Notes: generated by a model from the letters alone, not told the origin. 64,000 nt of DNA from Veillonella ratti (GCF_003992115.1 NZ_RQUX01000004.1:1-64000); one strand, 5' to 3'. Shown: positions 16,007 to 24,025, numbered from the stretch's first letter. Translations and numbers: made by a program.

Positions 16007-16324
16007 ATGGATCAATTTTCAAATGCTGCCGGTCCTAATGAACTATCGGAATCGGTATATGAAGTGGCATTTACGCCTATATTGGAACGGGAAGAATATC
16101 AAGGAGAACCGTTACATTCTAAACTATTGGCTTTACAAAGCGCCATGGGCGAAGAAGATTTTAACGAATATATTAACAGTTTATTACGCATTACGTATAA
16201 TGGTAAGCAATTATGGTTAATTACAAAAAGTGAACGAAAACGTACCTTGATTGAAGGTAAATTTTTGCCGCTTATTGCCGAAGTATTTGAGGTAGCAGCA
16301 CCGCGTGTGTTCTCGCAACCATAA
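16007..16324 (+). CDS. Small protein with DnaA domain-I-like C-terminal half
   Basis: A 105-residue protein, chosen from ATG 16007 because AAAGGAGG precedes it at good spacing. The second half (DFNEYINSLLRITYNGKQLWLITKSERKRTLIEGKFLPLIAEVFEV, described here by its pattern around residues 45-95) resembles the N-terminal oligomerisation domain of DnaA: a short helix, a two-strand hairpin with a polar turn, then a basic helix ending YLPLI-like. The match is by eye only. No AAA+ or DNA-binding domain follows. It stands alone between the B12 riboswitch and the CbiK-like gene. Function unknown. Confidence 0.6.
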   Translation: MDQFSNAAGPNELSESVYEVAFTPILEREEYQGEPLHSKLLALQSAMGEEDFNEYINSLLRITYNGKQLWLITKSERKRTLIEGKFLPLIAEVFEVAAPRVFSQP

Positions 16325-16639
16325 TCAGTATCAATTAAAGGCGAAACATTATATTGCTTTTTGATTGAATAAATTAAGATACTTAATGTATAAAAATTCA
16401 TAAAATGGGAATATTAATTATTAGATGCTACCTGTATCAATCGTAGACCGTGATTGGTATAGTATTATCTGAATTATTAATATAATACCTGTAAGCGAGT
16501 AGTATTCTTTGTAATAGTCATGCGATATAAATTCTCTTTAAATCGATGAAAATAGAAGTAAATCGGTAAAGATAAATATAGTTGATGAAAATATAATTAA
16601 ATTTTTAGTTTATCATTGATAATCATTGATAAGTTTTAA
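16325..16639. other. A/T-rich gene-free stretch
   Basis: No supported gene or RNA family is visible. It contains a TGATAATCATT core near 16617-16627, similar to half of a Fur box, close upstream of the clearer dyad at 16640. Confidence 0.5.
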
Positions 16640-16685
16640 AATGAGAGAAATTCTCATTGACTAAAAATAAAATCTAACGTATCAT
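16640..16685 (+). promoter_or_regulatory. Fur-box-like operator overlapping a promoter
   Basis: AATGAGAGAAATTCTCATT (16640-16658) is a 19-base inverted repeat, 7-bp arms around 5 bases, close to the AATGAGAATnATTCTCATT type of Fur site. Its last two bases start TTGACT (16657-16662), followed after exactly 17 bases by TATCAT (16680-16685). This predicts iron-dependent repression of the CbiK-like gene at 16820 with a leader of about 128 bases. Confidence 0.65.
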
Positions 16686-16819
16686 TATACCAACGAAGAA
16701 TAATCAACATGTATTTCGAATGTATTCGATGATGTGAAATATGACAGACTTTTGTCAGATTAAGAGGTTCGATTATGGTATAAGTTTAGAGGTATTTTTG
16801 ATATCGGAGGATTTATAAA

Positions 16820-17692
16820 ATGAGTACAAAGGGTATTATTTTAGCGACATTCGGTTCAATATACGGCGAAGCCGTAGAAAAATCCGTAGGCATAATGGAA
16901 ACAAAGATTAAAAAAGCATATCCCGATGCAGTGATTCGCCGTGTCTTTTTGGCGGAAGCGTTGGTGGAGAAGTGGAATGAAAAATATGAAAAACCGGTAC
17001 AATCTTTAGAAGCCGTGTTGGCTGAATTCAAAAATACCGGCGTCCGCGATGTATTTGTTTTGCCATTTGCCTTGGTAGCCGATCAATGTTATCAAAAGAT
17101 GCGCAAATCGATTGCCGCATTTACCTATAATACTGAACGAAACGCCATGCGCATTCACGTAGGTAAACCACTCTTAAGTTCCTTAGGTGTAAAAAACTAT
17201 GCCGATGATTATGTGGCTACTATTGATGCCATTATGAAGCACGTGAATATTCGCGCCTTGAAAAAATCCATCTTGCTTATGGCGAACGGCCAAAATCAAT
17301 TGGAATTCAGTGCTTTGCAGTTAAAATGCTTATACGGTAATGGCCAAAATGTGGCGGTCTTTACATCGAATGGATTCCCTAATTTCAAACAGGCTTTAAC
17401 TTTATTGGAACGCTTAGATCATAAAGAAGTTTTGGTAGTGCCATTGGCGCTTATCGGCTCAGAACATCTGATGGATTTCTTAGGTGGCGATCGTTCCGAT
17501 TCCGTAGCTACCTTGCTAACTGAAGAAGGCTATGGAGTTTCTATTTGGAATGAAGGCTTAGGTGAAAACCCGTTTATTCAAGAGTTATTCTTAAAACATT
17601 TAGCCCAGTCCATTCGCATGATTGAGCGTAAACAACAGGCGCATCAGCAGGCTAAAGCGGACAGTGTAAACCGCTCGAGTATGGCTGTTTAA
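16820..17692 (+). CDS. CbiK-family protein lacking the expected metal ligands
   Basis: A 290-residue cytoplasmic-type protein (no signal peptide) with the CbiK two-domain layout: GIILATFGS at the N-terminus, LLMANGQ near residue 153, LIGSEHLMDFLGGD near 211 and GLGENPFIQELF at the end. Catalytic His of the GHG/AHG motif is Asn156, the AGDH His position reads Ser-Glu (a His follows one residue later), and the acidic ligand segment PGEEF reads VADQCY. TSRI at the tetrapyrrole site is also lost. It probably binds a tetrapyrrole or metal differently, or is non-catalytic. The tail is Gln/Ala-rich. GGAGG precedes the ATG. A Fur-like promoter lies upstream. Confidence 0.75.
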   Translation: MSTKGIILATFGSIYGEAVEKSVGIMETKIKKAYPDAVIRRVFLAEALVEKWNEKYEKPVQSLEAVLAEFKNTGVRDVFVLPFALVADQCYQKMRKSIAAFTYNTERNAMRIHVGKPLLSSLGVKNYADDYVATIDAIMKHVNIRALKKSILLMANGQNQLEFSALQLKCLYGNGQNVAVFTSNGFPNFKQALTLLERLDHKEVLVVPLALIGSEHLMDFLGGDRSDSVATLLTEEGYGVSIWNEGLGENPFIQELFLKHLAQSIRMIERKQQAHQQAKADSVNRSSMAV

Positions 17693-17712
17693 TACGATAT
17701 AATTACATATTA

Positions 17713-17742
17713 ACGGTCCTCGTTTTGGGGACCGTTTTTTTT
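17713..17742 (+). terminator. Intrinsic terminator between the two CbiK-family genes
   Basis: ACGGTCC (17713-17719) pairs with GGACCGT (17729-17735), followed by eight T residues. The next gene's AAAGGAGG begins right after the T tract. Confidence 0.8.
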
Positions 17743-17754
17743 AAAGGAGGGTGT

Positions 17755-18609
17755 ATGAAGCAAGCTGTTTTAGTAGTCGCTTTCGGTACTACGGTGCCAA
17801 CGGCACGGACCAATCAAATCGATCCGGTTGTGGATTTTATCAAAAAAGAGTTTAAAGAGTATGAAGTTCGTTTAGCTTTTACTTCACGCATTATTGTTAA
17901 GCGTTTGCGTGAACGGGGCGAAGAAATCGATACGGAGCAGAGTGCGATTGAGGCCTTAATTGCTGAAGGTTATGAATCCATTGCGGTACAACCGCTTCAC
18001 ATGATTGGCGGCGAAGAATTTGATAAGCTGAAGGCTAATATAATGGCTTATGAAGGACAAGGTTCTTTGCAGCATATTGCGATGGGACGCCCTTTATTGT
18101 ATTTTATCGGTCAGGAAGAACGACCTGATGACTATGAAGCGCTCATTGAGAATTTTATAAAAAAACTCAATGTACCGGAGGAAGAAGGTCTATTATTGGT
18201 TGGCCATGGGGGCATGAGCGTAGGCAATACGGCGTACGCCGCTTTACAGTTGAAATTGTGGCGTGCCGGTCATACCAATGTTCGTGTGACCACGTTGGAA
18301 TGCTTCCCCGAATTGGAGGATACGGTTATTCCGTGGGAATGGCTAGACGGTAAACGGCCGGGACGTATTCAGGTGCATCCGCTTCTTTTAGTGGCCGGTG
18401 ATCATGCCTTAAACGATATCTTCGGTGATGAAGATGACAGTGTTCAATCCATGCTGGAAGAAGCAGGTTTTGAAGTAGTACGTCATTTGAAGGGACTTGG
18501 TGAGTATCGCGGTGTTCAGGAAATATTCGCTGAACATTTAAAAGATGCCATGGCCGGGCGTTATGAAAAACGCAGTTCGCATCGGCCAAGTATTCCTAAG
18601 ATTAAGTAG
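17755..18609 (+). CDS. cbiK: Cytoplasmic CbiK-type sirohydrochlorin cobaltochelatase
   Basis: About 284 residues, no signal peptide. It contains VVAFGTTVPTAR, LAFTSRIIVKRL, HMIGGEEFDKL (Glu87/Glu88), LLVGHGGMS (His151) and LVAGDHALND (His217), so the three chelatase ligands are intact. It should insert cobalt into sirohydrochlorin in the cytoplasm to start the cobalt-early pathway. ATG 17755 is chosen because AAAGGAGG lies just upstream. An upstream start at 17725 would fall inside the terminator hairpin. Iron insertion (siroheme) is a possible alternative activity. Confidence 0.9.
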   Translation: MKQAVLVVAFGTTVPTARTNQIDPVVDFIKKEFKEYEVRLAFTSRIIVKRLRERGEEIDTEQSAIEALIAEGYESIAVQPLHMIGGEEFDKLKANIMAYEGQGSLQHIAMGRPLLYFIGQEERPDDYEALIENFIKKLNVPEEEGLLLVGHGGMSVGNTAYAALQLKLWRAGHTNVRVTTLECFPELEDTVIPWEWLDGKRPGRIQVHPLLLVAGDHALNDIFGDEDDSVQSMLEEAGFEVVRHLKGLGEYRGVQEIFAEHLKDAMAGRYEKRSSHRPSIPKIK

Positions 18610-18703
18610 GCGTTGCCATAGAATTAGAGTATAGTTTTTAATTTTGCATAATCTGTAGTTTAGGTATTTAATGTTGTGATTTTTGCAATCACATAAAATA
18701 TGC

Positions 18704-18733
18704 TTGCTCTTTGCGGCAAGTAACGCATACAAT
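18704..18733 (+). promoter_or_regulatory. Candidate promoter for cbiL-cbiA-adenosyltransferase operon
   Basis: TTGCTC (18704-18709) and TACAAT (18728-18733) are spaced by 18 bases. A hairpin/dyad TGTGATT...AATCACA lies just upstream (about 18675-18693). It is moderate evidence only. Confidence 0.45.
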
Positions 18734-18806
18734 AAGAAAGTATTATCTAAGCAAGATTCAATTTCAAGATAGTTTTGTTATCAAGTGTTAAGAAAAGGAG
18801 TTTATC

Positions 18807-19514
18807 ATGAAAGGTAAATTATTTGGTATCGGCGTAGGTCCCGGAGATCCGGAATTAATGACAGTCAAAGCAGCTCGTATTGTAGGCGAAGCGGATATTA
18901 TTATTACGCCAAAAACCGAAAAGAAAGACGGTTCCGTAGCGCTCAATATTGCTAAACCGTATATCCAGGAACATACGGAAATCGTGCCGGTTGTGTTCCC
19001 GATGGTGCTTGATGACAATGCGCAAGCTGAAGGCTGGCAAGAAGCTAAAAAGATTATCCTCAGCTATTTAGAAGCGGGTAAGAATGTAGTGTTCCTTACT
19101 TTGGGCGATCCAATGTTCTACAGTACGTATATGTATGTATATCGCTTGATCGAAAACACCGGTTTTGAAATTGAAACAATTCCGGGTGTAACCGCTTTCT
19201 GTGCCATCGGTTCCCACTTGGGTTATCCGATTGTAGAAAAAGAAGAAGTATTGGCTATCGTACCGGCTACGGCGCCTAAAGAAAAAATCGACAAAGTATT
19301 GGCCGTAGCTGATGATGCGGTAATCATGAAAGTATATCGTAATTTCCACGAAGTTCAGGAAGTTTTGAAAAAGCACGATATGGCGGATGATGCTGTAATG
19401 ATCAGTCGTGTCGGTCTTGACGGTGAAGAAGTATATCGCGGCCTTGATGAATTACCGGCTGATTTGAAATTAAACTATTTATCCACTGTATTGGCTAAGC
19501 GTAAGGATCGCTAA
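18807..19514 (+). CDS. cbiL: Cobalt-factor II / precorrin-2 C20-methyltransferase CbiL
   Basis: The 235-residue tetrapyrrole methylase has FGIGVGPGDPELMTVKAARI at its start, LTLGDPMFYSTYMYVYRLI and ETIPGVTAFCAIGSHLG, all typical of C20-methyltransferases. It acts directly after cobalt insertion, matching its position after the CbiK gene. AAAAGGAG lies upstream of the ATG. cbiA begins four bases after its stop. Confidence 0.94.
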   Translation: MKGKLFGIGVGPGDPELMTVKAARIVGEADIIITPKTEKKDGSVALNIAKPYIQEHTEIVPVVFPMVLDDNAQAEGWQEAKKIILSYLEAGKNVVFLTLGDPMFYSTYMYVYRLIENTGFEIETIPGVTAFCAIGSHLGYPIVEKEEVLAIVPATAPKEKIDKVLAVADDAVIMKVYRNFHEVQEVLKKHDMADDAVMISRVGLDGEEVYRGLDELPADLKLNYLSTVLAKRKDR

Positions 19515-19518
19515 GACT

Positions 19519-20910
19519 ATGAAATCATATGCTATTCCGAGAGTTGTCATCGCCGGAACAAATTCCGGTGTAGGTAAAACGACCATTGTAGCCGGTTTAT
19601 TGGCGGCGTATCATGAGCAGGGCAAGGCTGTACAAGCTTTTAAAGTGGGCCCTGACTATATCGACCCCGGTTTTCATAAACTGGCCAGCGGTCGTGATTG
19701 TTACAATTTAGACACATGGTTGGTACCGCCCCATAAAATGAAGCCTTTCTTTGCCGGTATGGCAGGGGATGCGGATTTGGTGATTGTGGAAGGCGTTATG
19801 GGCCTCTATGACGGTGGCCGTGAAGGTGTGAGCTCCACCGCTGAAATCGCTAAATCGCTTGACGCACCGGTTATTTTGGTTATTGATTGTAAAGCTATGG
19901 GCGAAAGTGCGGCGGCTATCGCCAAGGGCTTTAAAGAGTATGACCCGGCCGTTAATTTGGCAGGCGTATTGCTCAATCGCATCGGCTCCGACAATCATGA
20001 GCATATGATTCGTACAGCTATGGAACGCTTGGGGATTCCCGTTATTGGTGCCATTCGGCGTGATGAACGGATGCATTCGCCGGAGCGTCATTTAGGCCTT
20101 ACGCCGGTGACGGAAACGGATCCGCAATCGGCCTTGACGACGATTCGTGAAGCCGTTAAGGTCAGTGTAGACTTGGAGGCTTTGGCTAACTTAGCTGAGG
20201 CTGCGCCGACCTTGATGGTGCCGGAATTGACCGCAAAAGAAGTGACGGGGCCAAAAGCTCGTATCGGGGTAGCCTATGATGAAGCGTTTTCTTTTTATTA
20301 TCCGGCCAGCTTACAGGCTTTGGCGGCGGAAGGAGCGGATTTGGTGTACTTCAGTCCGCTTACCGATAAAACGTTACCTGACGTAGATGCCTTGCTTTTT
20401 GGTGGCGGCTTTCCGGAAATGTTCCTCGAAGCACTTAGCGAAAATACAGGCCTGATGGCGTCTATACGGGAAGCAGCCGCTGACGGCATGCCGATTTACG
20501 CGGAGTGCGGTGGTCTCATGTATCTTTGCGAGTCGGTTACGGATTTTGAAAATATTACCCGTCCTATGGTCGGCCTTGTGCCGGCTAAGACTGTTATGCA
20601 GGCTAAATTACAAAAAGTTGGCTATGTAACGGCTACGGCTTTAGGGGATACCTTATTGGCACCTAAAGATGAATTTTTGCGTGGTCATGAGTTCCATTTT
20701 TCTACGATGGAATTGTCACCGCAGATTACAGAAGCTGAATTCCCGTGGGCTTTTCACTTCGAAGGGGGTCGCAAATTGCAGTCTTATAAAGGCGGTTACA
20801 GCAAAGATAATGTATTGGCCAGCTACTTGCATTTAAACTTTGCCGGTAATGAAGCGGCGGCGGAACGTTTTGTGGCGGCCGCCAAGGCTTATCGTGCCAA
20901 GGAGGTTTAG
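19519..20910 (+). CDS. cbiA: Cobyrinate a,c-diamide synthase CbiA
   Basis: The 463-residue enzyme has the N-terminal dethiobiotin-synthetase-like ATP domain (AGTNSGVGKTTIVAG, KVGPDYIDPGFH, VEGVMGLYDG) and a C-terminal class I glutamine amidotransferase domain with YAECGGLMYL carrying the nucleophile Cys. It amidates the a and c side chains of cobyrinate using glutamine and ATP. Length is normal. The next gene starts with its SD inside the last codons. Confidence 0.96.
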   Translation: MKSYAIPRVVIAGTNSGVGKTTIVAGLLAAYHEQGKAVQAFKVGPDYIDPGFHKLASGRDCYNLDTWLVPPHKMKPFFAGMAGDADLVIVEGVMGLYDGGREGVSSTAEIAKSLDAPVILVIDCKAMGESAAAIAKGFKEYDPAVNLAGVLLNRIGSDNHEHMIRTAMERLGIPVIGAIRRDERMHSPERHLGLTPVTETDPQSALTTIREAVKVSVDLEALANLAEAAPTLMVPELTAKEVTGPKARIGVAYDEAFSFYYPASLQALAAEGADLVYFSPLTDKTLPDVDALLFGGGFPEMFLEALSENTGLMASIREAAADGMPIYAECGGLMYLCESVTDFENITRPMVGLVPAKTVMQAKLQKVGYVTATALGDTLLAPKDEFLRGHEFHFSTMELSPQITEAEFPWAFHFEGGRKLQSYKGGYSKDNVLASYLHLNFAGNEAAAERFVAAAKAYRAKEV

Positions 20911-20911
20911 G

Positions 20912-21526
20912 ATGACTGATAAAGCGTTAAAATCCAATACAGCGGCTGCAACTATGACGACTGAAGCTACGACGGCTAAGCCTAATCGAGGCCTTATTCT
21001 GGTCAATACGGGTGACGGCAAGGGCAAAACAACAGCCTCTTTAGGGGTTGCTTTGCGTGCCGTTGGCAATGGTTATCGCGTGCTGATTTTACAATTTATC
21101 AAAGGCGGCCAAGCCTATGGTGAACTGAAAGCAATAGAAGCGTTACAAAAGGTCGGCATGCCTATCGAAATTCGTCCTATGGGTAAAGGCTTTGTGTTTC
21201 ATAATAAAGAAACTTCTGAAGCTGATTTACAAGCCCATCGTGCAGCCGCCGATAAAGCATGGCAGATGTTGACGGAAGAAGTGATGTCCGATAAGTGGGA
21301 CCTCATAATTTTTGATGAAATCAACTATGCCGTAAAATTCGGCTTATTGCCGGTGGAACAAGTTGTGGATCTATTAAAAGCCAAGCCGGAGCGTCTTCAT
21401 GTGGTTCTTACCGGGCGAGATGCGAAGCCGGAGATTGTTGCCATGGCCGATACCGTTACGGAAATGCGCGTGGTTAAGCATGCTTATCAACAGGGCATTA
21501 AAGCGGCCCGGGGCATTGAGTTTTAG
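20912..21526 (+). CDS. cobA: Corrinoid adenosyltransferase (CobA/CobO/BtuR type)
   Basis: About 204 residues. LVNTGDGKGKTTASLGVALRA is the P-loop, and VLILQFIKGG, DLIIFDEINYAVKFGLL and VLTGRDAKPE are family motifs. It adds the 5'-deoxyadenosyl group to Co(I) corrinoids. ATG 20912 is chosen because AAGGAGG precedes it; an in-frame ATG upstream lies deep inside cbiA. The first 25 residues are an Ala/Thr-rich extension. It is the last gene of the cbiL operon; later steps (cbiB, cbiP, cobU/S/T) are not in this window. Confidence 0.93.
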   Translation: MTDKALKSNTAAATMTTEATTAKPNRGLILVNTGDGKGKTTASLGVALRAVGNGYRVLILQFIKGGQAYGELKAIEALQKVGMPIEIRPMGKGFVFHNKETSEADLQAHRAAADKAWQMLTEEVMSDKWDLIIFDEINYAVKFGLLPVEQVVDLLKAKPERLHVVLTGRDAKPEIVAMADTVTEMRVVKHAYQQGIKAARGIEF

Positions 21527-21579
21527 TAAAATCCTTGTCAAAGGCATGTTTATAAATCGAAAAAATTAGTATTTCGTGC

Positions 21580-21608
21580 TTGAAAAAATCGAGGTAAATG
21601 GATATAAT
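21580..21608 (+). promoter_or_regulatory. Promoter of the superoxide reductase gene
   Basis: TTGAAA (21580-21585) and TATAAT (21603-21608) with exactly 17 bases between. Confidence 0.8.
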
Positions 21609-21638
21609 TAACTTATAGAGAGTTATTATTAATTTTTA

Positions 21639-21658
21639 CTATAAGAAAGTTCTTATAG
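21639..21658 (+). promoter_or_regulatory. Dyad operator in the superoxide reductase leader
   Basis: CTATAAGAAAGTTCTTATAG is a perfect palindrome with 9-bp arms about 30 bases downstream of the -10 box. Its position suits a repressor operator such as PerR (A/T-rich TTATAA-type dyads), though an RNA hairpin is also possible. Confidence 0.55.
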
Positions 21659-21691
21659 GATATAATTTTTATGACCAAGGGGGTTATATCA

Positions 21692-22084
21692 ATGGCAGTA
21701 ACAAACTATGTAAAATCCGCAGATTTCAAGAATGAAAAACACGTTCCTGTAATTACCGCACCTGATACAGTTAAAGCAGGTGAAAAAGTTCACATTGAAT
21801 TGGAAGTAGGCAAAGACATTGCTCATCCAAACACAACTGAACATCATATTTCTTGGATCAAATTATACTATGTTGAAGAAGGTACAACGCTTCCTTACGA
21901 AGTAGCTCGCCTCGAATTCAACGTACATGGTGAAGCCGCTGCCGGCGCTAACGAAGGCCCTGTATATGCAGAAGCAGCCGGTGTTGTTGTTGCATCCTTC
22001 AAAAAATCCGGTAAATTGATTGCTACTTCTTACTGCAATATCCACGGCTTATGGGAATCTGAAAAAGATATCGTTGTTCAATAA
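21692..22084 (+). CDS. Superoxide reductase (neelaredoxin type)
   Basis: About 130 residues. It reduces superoxide to hydrogen peroxide without making oxygen, using electrons usually from rubredoxin. The iron site is complete: EKHVP (Glu15, His17), His45, His51, Cys115 and His118 in CNIHGLW, spaced as in Pyrococcus superoxide reductase. There is no N-terminal desulforedoxin domain, so this is the one-iron class. ATG 21692 follows AAGGGGG. It has its own promoter, a dyad operator and a terminator. A rubredoxin partner candidate is at 42165. Confidence 0.94.
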   Translation: MAVTNYVKSADFKNEKHVPVITAPDTVKAGEKVHIELEVGKDIAHPNTTEHHISWIKLYYVEEGTTLPYEVARLEFNVHGEAAAGANEGPVYAEAAGVVVASFKKSGKLIATSYCNIHGLWESEKDIVVQ

Positions 22085-22136
22085 TAACTTTTTCCGATTT
22101 ACTTCGTTGTAAATAACAGCGTAAACGAAAGCTATT

Positions 22137-22192
22137 AGGGGTTGTAACGAAATTGAGTTTTTTACTCACGTTTCGGTTACAACCCCTTTTTA
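22137..22192 (+). terminator. Terminator after superoxide reductase
   Basis: GGGGTTGTAACGAAA pairs with TTTCGGTTACAACCCC, one mismatch, followed by TTTTTA. Confidence 0.85.
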
Positions 22193-22306
22193 TTGCTTGC
22201 TAAGATTTATAATGATGTAAACAGCCTGAGGTTTTGAAATGTGAAGTCAGAAAGTTTTTAGATTATTAATACTACGTTATATTGTATATAATGAAAGGAG
22301 AGGCCT

Positions 22307-22582
22307 ATGATTTCAATCGTGCAGTACGGTTCTGATACCTGTATGCCTTGCGGCGCTTTAGAGACGAAGCTGGGTGCTTGGGTAAAAGAGCATGAAGGCA
22401 TCGATTACAGTTATGTATCGGTGGAATTAGAGCCGGCTAAGGCGGCTCAGCAAGGTGTTTTCACGGTACCGGCCATCGTTGTGTATATAGATGGCAAGGA
22501 AATTACGCGTCGCGCCGGTTATTTTAGCCTCGATGAGCTGTTGGCTCAGGTTGAAGATATTAAGACTAGAATAGAATCGTAA
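22307..22582 (+). CDS. Small thioredoxin-fold protein
   Basis: A 91-residue thioredoxin-like protein with the redox motif CMPC at residues 13-16 and the cis-proline segment FTVPAIVVYIDGKE. It is shorter than classical thioredoxin (about 105). AAAGGAG precedes the ATG. It lies alone after superoxide reductase and may serve in thiol redox or peroxide handling, but partners are not visible. Confidence 0.85.
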   Translation: MISIVQYGSDTCMPCGALETKLGAWVKEHEGIDYSYVSVELEPAKAAQQGVFTVPAIVVYIDGKEITRRAGYFSLDELLAQVEDIKTRIES

Positions 22583-22590
22583 TAATGGTG

Positions 22591-22632
22591 GGCTAACCAT
22601 TGCGGGTTAACCATTGTGGCTTAAACATTGCG
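22591..22632. repeat. 14-base imperfect tandem repeat, three copies
   Basis: GGCTAACCATTGCG, GGTTAACCATTGTG and GCTTAAACATTGCG are consecutive 14-base units in the gap before aspartate kinase. No function is apparent. Confidence 0.75.
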
Positions 22633-22704
22633 GTCGGTGTAAAATAGGCTGTGATGTGTGCGGAGTCAGTACTTTTTTAGTGACGTTGTCTTTAGATGAG
22701 GATT

Positions 22705-22739
22705 AAAGGCTTTTATACTTTACACAAAGAGCCTTTTTA
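22705..22739 (+). terminator. Hairpin terminator before lysC
   Basis: AAAGGCT pairs with AGCCTTT across an 18-base loop, followed by TTAT. It probably ends transcription from the thioredoxin gene. Confidence 0.6.
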
Positions 22740-22795
22740 TGATAGAGTATCTTTATATATTTTATAGTATTTTTAGAGATAAAGAGGGATGCATA

Positions 22796-24025
22796 GTGGC
22801 GTTAATTGTTAAGAAGTTCGGTGGCAGTTCTGTGGCTTCACCGGAGAAAATTTACAATGTAGTCAACCGCGTTTTGCGTGACAAACAGCCGGAAGACCGC
22901 GTTGTAGTTGTTGTATCAGCTATGGGCGATACGACCGATGACTTAGTGTCATTAGCACGTGCTGTCACATCGAGACCGTTTGGTCGGGAAATGGACCGCC
23001 TGTTATCGACAGGTGAGCAAGTATCCATTGCGTTAGTAGCGATGGCATTTATGGAAAAAGGGCAACCGGCCGTTTCCATGACGGGTGCTCAAGCCGGTAT
23101 TTTGAGCAGCGATAATCACGGGAAAGGTCGTATTTTGACAATCGATCCGAAACGTGTATTTAAAGCCCTTGATGAAGGTAATGTAGTTGTTGTTGCCGGA
23201 TTCCAGGGAATTACCGATTGTGGTGATATTACGACTCTCGGACGTGGTGGTTCCGATACGACAGCTGTTGCATTGGCGGGGGCTATGCAGGCGGATGTAT
23301 GCGAGATCTTCACCGATGTGGAAGGTGTTTATTCGACGGATCCGCGAATTGCACCGAATGCGGTTAAATTGGATGAAATTACGTACGGTGAAATGCTGGA
23401 AATGGCTCGCTTGGGGGCGGGTGTTATGCAGCCTCGCGCCGTAGAAATGGGCAGCCGTTACGGTGTACCGATTCATGTACGTTCAACATTCAGTGACAAT
23501 GAAGGGACCATTATTCGGGAGGACTATACGATGAAAGAAAATGAGCATGTAATTCAAGGCGTAGCCGATGATACCAATGTGGCGAAAGTTTCAGTGGTAG
23601 GCGTTGAAAATAAACCGGGCATTGCCCATCATATCTTCCAAAGTTTGGCAGATAAAAATGTTGATGTGGATATGATTGTGCAGAGCATTCGTACCGTTGA
23701 AGATCAGAAGACGGATATTGTATTCACCATTACATTGGATGATGTAGTATTAGCTCGCGAAGTGTTGGAATCGCTTAAAGCGGAAACGAAGATGGAAGAA
23801 TATGTCATTAATGAAAAAATGGCAAAAGTATCTATTGTCGGTGCCGGTATGCTTGGGGAACCGGGCGTAGCAGCTCAGATGTTCGGCATTTTGGGTGAAG
23901 AAAATATTAATATTGAAATTATCAGTACATCTGAAATCAGCATTACTTGCTTGATTGCGGAAGATCGTGTAAAAGATGCGATTCGTGCTATCCATGATAA
24001 TTTAGTGATTGGCAACCGTGGTTAA
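22796..24025 (+). CDS. lysC: Aspartate kinase
   Basis: About 409 residues. It phosphorylates L-aspartate in the first step of lysine, threonine and methionine synthesis. N-terminal VKKFGGSSVASPEKI, FQGITDCGDITTLGRGGSDTTAVALA and FTDVEGVYSTDPRI are kinase motifs; two ACT domains follow (from VSVVGVENKPGIAH and VSIVGAGMLGEPGVA). The GTG at 22796 gives the family N-terminus MALIVKKFGG and follows AGAGGGAT; an upstream ATG would add an unlikely 19-residue hydrophobic leader. No lysine riboswitch is visible. It is monocistronic. Confidence 0.95.
   Translation: MALIVKKFGGSSVASPEKIYNVVNRVLRDKQPEDRVVVVVSAMGDTTDDLVSLARAVTSRPFGREMDRLLSTGEQVSIALVAMAFMEKGQPAVSMTGAQAGILSSDNHGKGRILTIDPKRVFKALDEGNVVVVAGFQGITDCGDITTLGRGGSDTTAVALAGAMQADVCEIFTDVEGVYSTDPRIAPNAVKLDEITYGEMLEMARLGAGVMQPRAVEMGSRYGVPIHVRSTFSDNEGTIIREDYTMKENEHVIQGVADDTNVAKVSVVGVENKPGIAHHIFQSLADKNVDVDMIVQSIRTVEDQKTDIVFTITLDDVVLAREVLESLKAETKMEEYVINEKMAKVSIVGAGMLGEPGVAAQMFGILGEENINIEIISTSEISITCLIAEDRVKDAIRAIHDNLVIGNRG

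Noticed and set aside
22583-22795. Lysine riboswitch before aspartate kinase
   Set aside because: None of the conserved lysine-aptamer blocks is present; only a short tandem repeat and a terminator are seen.
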